Shown in pieces: positions 7,380-11,028 of a stretch of DNA of 11,028 bases. Every line of letters starts with the position of its first letter. Position 1 is the first letter of the stretch. The notes beneath the pieces were generated by a model. It saw nothing but the letters and a program-made list of their open reading frames with translations. It made no database searches and was not told the origin of the DNA. The translations under genes were made by a program, and so were the position numbers. The stretch covers positions 1 to 11,028 of the forward strand of contig CALARM010000018.1 in the NCBI GenBank assembly GCA_937888925.1, written 5' to 3'. The DNA comes from an uncultured Synergistia bacterium (lineage in GTDB: Bacteria; Eremiobacterota; SpSt-956; JAKJGF01).

Positions 7380-7420
7380 CCCCCTTCTCCCGCGGGAGAA
7401 GGGGGCAGGGGGATGAGGGG
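7380..7420 (+). repeat. downstream palindromic repeat copy 1
   Basis: Bases 7380-7405 are a perfect 26-base palindrome with half-site CCCCCTTCTCCCG. A shoulder of CA plus GGGGGATGAGGGG (7408-7420) follows, which is the outer tip of the putative mobile unit. There is no T-run after the hairpin, so it is not a standard intrinsic terminator. Confidence 0.92.
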
Positions 7421-7424
7421 CTCA

Positions 7425-7463
7425 ATGGAAACACTCATAATGATAAGAGATAGATTAACGTAA
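7425..7463 (+). pseudogene. fragment copy 1 of the DUF559 gene 3' end
   Basis: Read in frame, this stretch gives METLIMIRDRLT and a stop, against EETLGMIKDRLE and a stop at the end of the intact gene (7313-7351). In all, 31 of 39 bases match without a gap. It has no SD and is too short to be a gene, so I read it as a copied gene end. Confidence 0.85.
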
Positions 7464-7492
7464 AATAAATAAACTTACTAAAAGTCTTCATA

Positions 7493-7533
7493 CCCCCTTC
7501 TCCCGCGGGAGAAGGGGGCAGGGGGATGAGGGG
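7493..7533 (+). repeat. downstream palindromic repeat copy 2
   Basis: Identical to copy 1 over 41 bases: a perfect 26-base palindrome (7493-7518) plus the CA and GGGGGATGAGGGG shoulder, in the same orientation. Confidence 0.92.
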
Positions 7534-7537
7534 CTCA

Positions 7538-7576
7538 ATGGAAACACTCGTAATGATAAGAGATAGATTAACGTAA
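7538..7576 (+). pseudogene. fragment copy 2 of the DUF559 gene 3' end
   Basis: It differs from fragment copy 1 by a single base (ATA to GTA) over 39 bases and reads METLVMIRDRLT and a stop. Near identity to copy 1 and clear divergence from the intact gene indicate recent duplication of the unit. Confidence 0.85.
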
Positions 7577-7605
7577 AATAAATAAACTTACTAAAAGTCT
7601 TTACA

Positions 7606-7647
7606 CCCCCTTCTCCCCGCGGGAGAAGGGGGCAGGGGGATGAGGGG
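7606..7647 (+). repeat. downstream palindromic repeat copy 3, abutting hsdR
   Basis: Same orientation as copies 1 and 2, with one extra C in the left arm (CCCC at 7615-7618), so the hairpin spans 7606-7632. The GGGGGATGAGGGG shoulder ends at 7647 and runs straight into the SD of hsdR. The AT-rich spacer that follows the other copies is absent. Confidence 0.92.
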
Positions 7648-7650
7648 AGG
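7644..7650 (+). promoter_or_regulatory. hsdR ribosome binding site, partly encoded by the repeat
   Basis: GGGGAGG lies ten bases before the hsdR ATG at 7661, and its first four G bases are the last bases of palindrome copy 3. No other SD is available, and an in-frame TAG at 7652 excludes an upstream start. Translation of hsdR would therefore initiate just behind a very stable hairpin, with the SD in a G-rich strand that could be sequestered. Confidence 0.65.
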
Positions 7651-7660
7651 GTAGCATAAA

Positions 7661-10600
7661 ATGCCAAATTTTATCTCCGAAGATCAAATAGAAAAAGCGG
7701 CAATTTCCATTCTCAAAAATACATACGGTTATCATGCCATAAACTGCTACACCAATGATTCAGAAAATCTCTCAGACAAATCAAACCGTATCAACAAACA
7801 GGAAATAGTCTTTCTGGATATCCTGAAAAACTCTATATTAAAACTCAATCCGGCAATCCCCGAACAGGTCATAGAAGAGGCAATAGAAAAACTTACTGCC
7901 CGCCGTTATGCCATGTCCTCGGTACTTGCAAACAAAGAAATCTACGAAATGATTCGTAACGGTATTCAGGTGCAGTATGAAAACAAACAGGGCAGAACAG
8001 AACATAGTACAGTAAAAATCATAGATTTCACAAAACCGGATAATAACGATTTTCTTGCAGTAACCCAGCTATGGATAAAAGGAGAACGGTACCCCCGCAG
8101 ACCGGATATACTCATTTACATCAACGGCCTTCCTCTTGTCTTCATAGAGCTGAAAAACTCCAATGTAAAAATCAAAAACGCCTATACGGATAATCTAACC
8201 AATTATAAAAAAGATATACCTCTCTTATTCAATTACAATGCCTTCTGTGTAATTTCCAATGCCATAGAAACAAAGCTGGGCAGCTTCAATGCCGGCTATG
8301 AGCATTTCTTTAACTGGCTCCGTCCCGATGATGAAACGGAAAAAGTAGACAGAAAATCAGTAGAGACGGAAGGTACCAGTCTGGAACGACTGGTTCACGG
8401 TCTTTTCCCTAAAGAAAGACTCCTGGATTATATAGAAAATTTTATCCTCTATCATAAAGAAACCATCAAAATTATTGCACAGAACCATCAGTATATAGGA
8501 GTTAACAGGGCAATAGAATCTTTCAAGCAACGTAATGAAAAAAAAGGTAAACTCGGTGTCTTCTGGCATACGCAGGGAGCGGGGAAAAGTTTTTCCATGA
8601 TCTTTCTTGCCCGTAAGATTTTCCATAAATTTACCGGCAATTATACCTTTGTCATCATCACAGATCGTGATGATCTGGACGGCCAGATATACCGGAACTT
8701 TCTGGATACCGGGACAGTCAGTAAAAACGAAGCGGCAAGACCGAAAAATTCTGCCGAAATGAGGACTTTTCTCGGCCAGAACAAACGACTTGTATTTACT
8801 CTGATACAAAAATTCCGTTATGATAAAGGCAAAGCCTATCCGGAACTCTCTGACAGAAATGATATTATTGTCATTGTAGATGAAGCACACCGTACACAAT
8901 ATGCATCCCTTGCGGAAAACATGAGAAAAGGCCTTCCCAATGCCCTTTATTTTGCCTTCACCGGGACACCGATTCTCGGTAAAGGAGATAAGCTGTATCA
9001 CGGGAAAACTTATGACTGGTTCGGAAACTATGTAAGCCAGTATAATTTTGTTCAATCTATCGATGATGGCGCTACTGTTCCACTTTTTTACAATAAACGG
9101 GTGCCGGAAGTACTTCTGCAGAATGACAGCCTGAGTGATGAGTTCTATCAGATACTGGAAGAAGAAAACCTGGATGAAAAAGCACAGGAAAAACTGGAAA
9201 AAGAATTTTCCACTGAAATGGAAATTATTAAACGTGATGACAGGCTAGAAACAATTGCAAAGGATATTGTAAATCATTTTACCAATCGCGGATATCTCGG
9301 GAAAGGGATGGTCATTTCTGTTGATAAATTTACATCAGTCAAAATGTATGACAGGGTCCAGAGATACTGGAAAGAAGAAATAAAAAATATTGTAGGTCAG
9401 GTCAGGGGAAGCATAGATGAATTTACAAAACACCGTTTGGAGAAAAAACTTGATTATATGCGCTCTGTGGAAATAGCAGTTATTATCAGTGAAGAAGCAG
9501 GGGAAGAAGAAAAGTTTGAATCACAGGGGCTTAATATAAAACCACACAGGAAAAAGATAAATGAAATAGATAAAAATGGTCATGATATAGAGTATCGATT
9601 TAAAGACCCCATAGATAAATTACAATTAGTTTTTGTCTGTGCAATGTGGCTCACAGGATTTGATGCTCCTACAGTTTCTACACTGTACCTTGATAAGCCT
9701 ATGAAGGGCCACACACTTATGCAGACTATTGCCAGAGCAAATCGCGTAACATCTCACAGAATAAATAATATTGCAAAAATAAATGGTGAAATAGTCGATT
9801 ACTACAATGTTTTCAGAAACATGAAACAGGCACTGTCTGATTATGCCATCGGTAATAGCAGTAAAACAGATTTGCCTGTAAGGGATAAATCAAACCTGTT
9901 TATTCTTCTTGACGATGCAATCAGCCAGGGAATATCTTTCTGCAATTCTATAGATATAAACCTTAATAAAACGCTGGAAACAGGAGAAACATTCAATAAA
10001 ATCCATCTTTTCGAATCCTTTGCAAACAGATTATTGGAAAAGGATAATTACTGGAAAGAGTTTAAAGTATATGAAAATACAATTTCTTCACTTTATGAAG
10101 CCTGTAAACCTGAAATCCTGGAAGGTCATTTCAGACCAATGGTTCCAGTATTTCAATATTTGCGAGGTGTCGTCGAAGGCATTATTGAGCAGGCAGATAT
10201 TTGTAAGATAAAACAGAAAATCGGAGACCTTCTGGATCAGAGCATTATTACTGCCAATAAAGGTATGTTTATAGCAGAGTCGAAGGCAGAATTCCAGATT
10301 GTGGAATATGGGAAAACCCTTGACCTGAGTGACATAGATTTTGAAAAGCTAAAAGAAGAATTCAGAGAAAAGGAATTCAAACATATTGAAATAACAAACC
10401 TCCGTGAATTTATAGCTAAAAAACTGGAAGAAATGCTCAGAGAAAACAGCACACGTATCAATTTTACAGAAAGGCTTCAGGAGGTTATTAATCGTTATAA
10501 TTCCGGCGGTATGACAACAGAGAATTATTTTGATGAACTGGTAAAATATGCAGGAGAACTGAAAGAAGAAGATGAACGCCATACCAGAGAAGGCCTGACT

Positions 10601-10903
10601 GCTGATGAACTTGAACTCTTTGATATTCTAAAAAAAGAGAAATTGACCAGAGCCGAAGAAGTAAAGGTAAAAAATGCAGCAAAACATTTATTGAAGAGAC
10701 TGATCGAAGAACAACCGAAAGTTCTTGTTCAGGATTGGTACAGAGACTCACAGAGTCAGGCCAGGGTTAAAGCAGCAATAGAAGAAGTGCTGGACAAAGA
10801 ACTGCCTGACAGTTATGAAACAGCTTTATTCAAGAAAAAAAGCCAGAACCTTTATGATCTTGTGTACGAATATTCCGCAAAAGGGTTGAAGTGGGCGGCA
10901 TAG
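7661..10903 (+). CDS. hsdR: type I restriction-modification system restriction subunit HsdR
   Basis: HsdR joins HsdM2S, translocates DNA using ATP and cuts at a distance from an unmethylated site. The 1080-residue product is complete. The N-terminal nuclease core has RRPDILIYINGLPLVFIELK (146-165), with the PD-(D/E)XK residues D149, E163 and K165. The SF2 helicase motifs follow: TQGAGKS (304-310, Walker A), DEAH (407-410), TGTP (434-437), TGFDAP (665-670) and QTIARANR (688-695). The C-terminus (about 720-1080) is the helical domain that docks to the methylase. It is separated from hsdS by the DUF559 gene and repeat array (646 bases), so its expression may be uncoupled from hsdM and hsdS. No disruption is seen. 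Confidence 0.96.
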   Translation: MPNFISEDQIEKAAISILKNTYGYHAINCYTNDSENLSDKSNRINKQEIVFLDILKNSILKLNPAIPEQVIEEAIEKLTARRYAMSSVLANKEIYEMIRNGIQVQYENKQGRTEHSTVKIIDFTKPDNNDFLAVTQLWIKGERYPRRPDILIYINGLPLVFIELKNSNVKIKNAYTDNLTNYKKDIPLLFNYNAFCVISNAIETKLGSFNAGYEHFFNWLRPDDETEKVDRKSVETEGTSLERLVHGLFPKERLLDYIENFILYHKETIKIIAQNHQYIGVNRAIESFKQRNEKKGKLGVFWHTQGAGKSFSMIFLARKIFHKFTGNYTFVIITDRDDLDGQIYRNFLDTGTVSKNEAARPKNSAEMRTFLGQNKRLVFTLIQKFRYDKGKAYPELSDRNDIIVIVDEAHRTQYASLAENMRKGLPNALYFAFTGTPILGKGDKLYHGKTYDWFGNYVSQYNFVQSIDDGATVPLFYNKRVPEVLLQNDSLSDEFYQILEEENLDEKAQEKLEKEFSTEMEIIKRDDRLETIAKDIVNHFTNRGYLGKGMVISVDKFTSVKMYDRVQRYWKEEIKNIVGQVRGSIDEFTKHRLEKKLDYMRSVEIAVIISEEAGEEEKFESQGLNIKPHRKKINEIDKNGHDIEYRFKDPIDKLQLVFVCAMWLTGFDAPTVSTLYLDKPMKGHTLMQTIARANRVTSHRINNIAKINGEIVDYYNVFRNMKQALSDYAIGNSSKTDLPVRDKSNLFILLDDAISQGISFCNSIDINLNKTLETGETFNKIHLFESFANRLLEKDNYWKEFKVYENTISSLYEACKPEILEGHFRPMVPVFQYLRGVVEGIIEQADICKIKQKIGDLLDQSIITANKGMFIAESKAEFQIVEYGKTLDLSDIDFEKLKEEFREKEFKHIEITNLREFIAKKLEEMLRENSTRINFTERLQEVINRYNSGGMTTENYFDELVKYAGELKEEDERHTREGLTADELELFDILKKEKLTRAEEVKVKNAAKHLLKRLIEEQPKVLVQDWYRDSQSQARVKAAIEEVLDKELPDSYETALFKKKSQNLYDLVYEYSAKGLKWAA

Positions 10904-10907
10904 TAAA

Positions 10908-11028
10908 ATGAAAATCAACACATATAATAAATTTTTACCACATCCATACTGCCGGGTAGAAGCCGGGTTTGAAGAAAGAAAATTCTGGAAGGAAATGCTG
11001 AAAAACAGTTATATTTCTATTGGATATC
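10908..11028 (+). CDS. 5' end of a gene, possibly McrB-like with an N-terminal PUA/EVE-like domain
   Basis: The frame opens at an ATG four bases after the hsdR stop and runs off the window with 40 codons visible. The pattern CRVEAGFEERKFW (20-32) then NSYISIGY (about 33-40) resembles the beginning of PUA/EVE-like modules that precede McrB-type AAA GTPases (a small residue-glycine loop, a tryptophan helix and an I-x-IG strand). That would fit a modification-sensing protein in a defence cluster, but 40 residues cannot prove it. The SD is weak (GAAGTGGG at 10888-10895), so it may be translated by coupling to hsdR. Confidence 0.5.
   Translation, partial: MKINTYNKFLPHPYCRVEAGFEERKFWKEMLKNSYISIGY

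Larger units (their letters stand above)
6942..7420 (+). mobile_element. putative palindrome-bounded mobile unit carrying a DUF559 gene
   Basis: The DUF559 gene lies between two copies of the same GC-rich repeat in opposite orientation: 6942-6981 on the left and 7380-7420 on the right. Their outer tips, CCCCTCATCCCCC and GGGGGATGAGGGG, are perfect reverse complements over 13 bases. Inside each tip is a self-complementary hairpin. The pair therefore forms imperfect terminal inverted repeats of about 41 bases, each with an internal palindrome. The unit interrupts a type I R-M operon: it alters the end of hsdS and separates hsdS from hsdR. I see no convincing target-site duplication and no recognised transposase, so mobility is inferred from structure. 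Two further right-end copies follow downstream. Confidence 0.55.
7313..7647 (+). repeat. tandem array of about 113-base units: DUF559 tail plus palindrome, three rounds
   Basis: This covers the stretch between the DUF559 stop and hsdR. The order is gene tail (7313-7379), palindrome 1 (7380-7420), tail copy (7421-7492), palindrome 2 (7493-7533), tail copy (7534-7605), palindrome 3 (7606-7647). Palindrome 1 to 2 and 2 to 3 are each 113 bases apart. The two spacer copies differ at about three positions in 72, while the gene's own tail differs from them at 8 of 39 coding bases. The array holds no gene of its own. The spacers are AT-rich and the palindromes extremely GC-rich. Confidence 0.9.

Noticed and set aside
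7380..7405. Intrinsic transcription terminator
   Set aside because: The hairpin is very stable but is followed by a G-rich shoulder, not a T-run, in all three copies. Any termination or polarity effect would be non-standard.
7380..7647. CRISPR array
   Set aside because: There are three regular repeats, but the spacers are nearly identical to each other and derive from the DUF559 gene end. Repeat and spacer lengths (41 and 72) and the perfect palindrome do not fit either, and no cas genes are present.
6930..7660. Target-site duplication flanking the DUF559 unit or the full array
   Set aside because: I compared the flanks left of 6942 with those right of 7420 and right of 7647. ATGGAA occurs on the left and shortly after 7420, but the latter belongs to the DUF559 tail copy and is not adjacent to the tip, so no convincing duplication exists.
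8357..9055. Antisense reading frame of 232 codons within hsdR
   Set aside because: It is wholly inside a conserved, motif-bearing hsdR region, has no SD and gives a composition typical of antisense translation of a helicase.

Overview
The window is a defence-type gene cluster, all genes on the + strand, from a moderately AT-rich bacterium with Shine-Dalgarno (SD) led genes and tight operon packing. I cannot place the organism more precisely. Such clusters move horizontally, so base composition says little about ancestry.

Layout. (1) Bases 1-311 hold the 3' end of an unrecognised gene that begins outside the window. A 102-base gap follows, with one very short reading frame and a weak promoter candidate. 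(2) Bases 414-3556 hold three tightly packed genes: a DUF262 protein (ParB/GmrS-like nucleotidase or nuclease fold, no HNH half), an AAA/ABC-type ATPase of the OLD-like DUF3696 family, and a 311-residue protein of unknown family. This looks like a small three-gene defence cassette. (3) Bases 3617-10903 hold a complete type I restriction-modification system: hsdM (N6-adenine methylase), hsdS (two-domain specificity subunit) and hsdR (PD-(D/E)XK nuclease plus SF2 translocase). All key motifs of HsdM and HsdR are present and no frame is broken. (4) At 10908 a new gene starts and runs off the end. Its N-terminus looks like the PUA/EVE-like domain of McrB-type proteins.

The unusual part lies between hsdS and hsdR (about 6942-7660). 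A small DUF559 gene (Vsr/MutH-like PD-(D/E)XK fold) is bracketed by a GC-rich palindromic repeat. One copy upstream is in one orientation and three copies downstream are in the opposite orientation, so the gene sits between terminal inverted repeats of about 41 bases, each with its own internal hairpin. The downstream copies form a tandem array with a period of about 113 bases. The spacers are not random: each carries a recognisable copy of the last 12 codons and stop of the DUF559 gene. The upstream copy is translated as the last 23 residues of HsdS and supplies the ribosome binding site of the DUF559 gene. The last downstream copy supplies the ribosome binding site of hsdR. This looks like a small palindrome-bounded mobile unit, perhaps made or moved by its own nuclease, that inserted into an R-M operon and rebuilt its translation signals. 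It is the best candidate here for an under-described system.

Working together: HsdM2S would methylate host DNA and HsdR2M2S would cleave unmodified DNA. The DUF262/ATPase/unknown trio is probably an independent second defence unit beside it. The trailing McrB-like gene, if correctly read, would suggest modification-dependent restriction next door.
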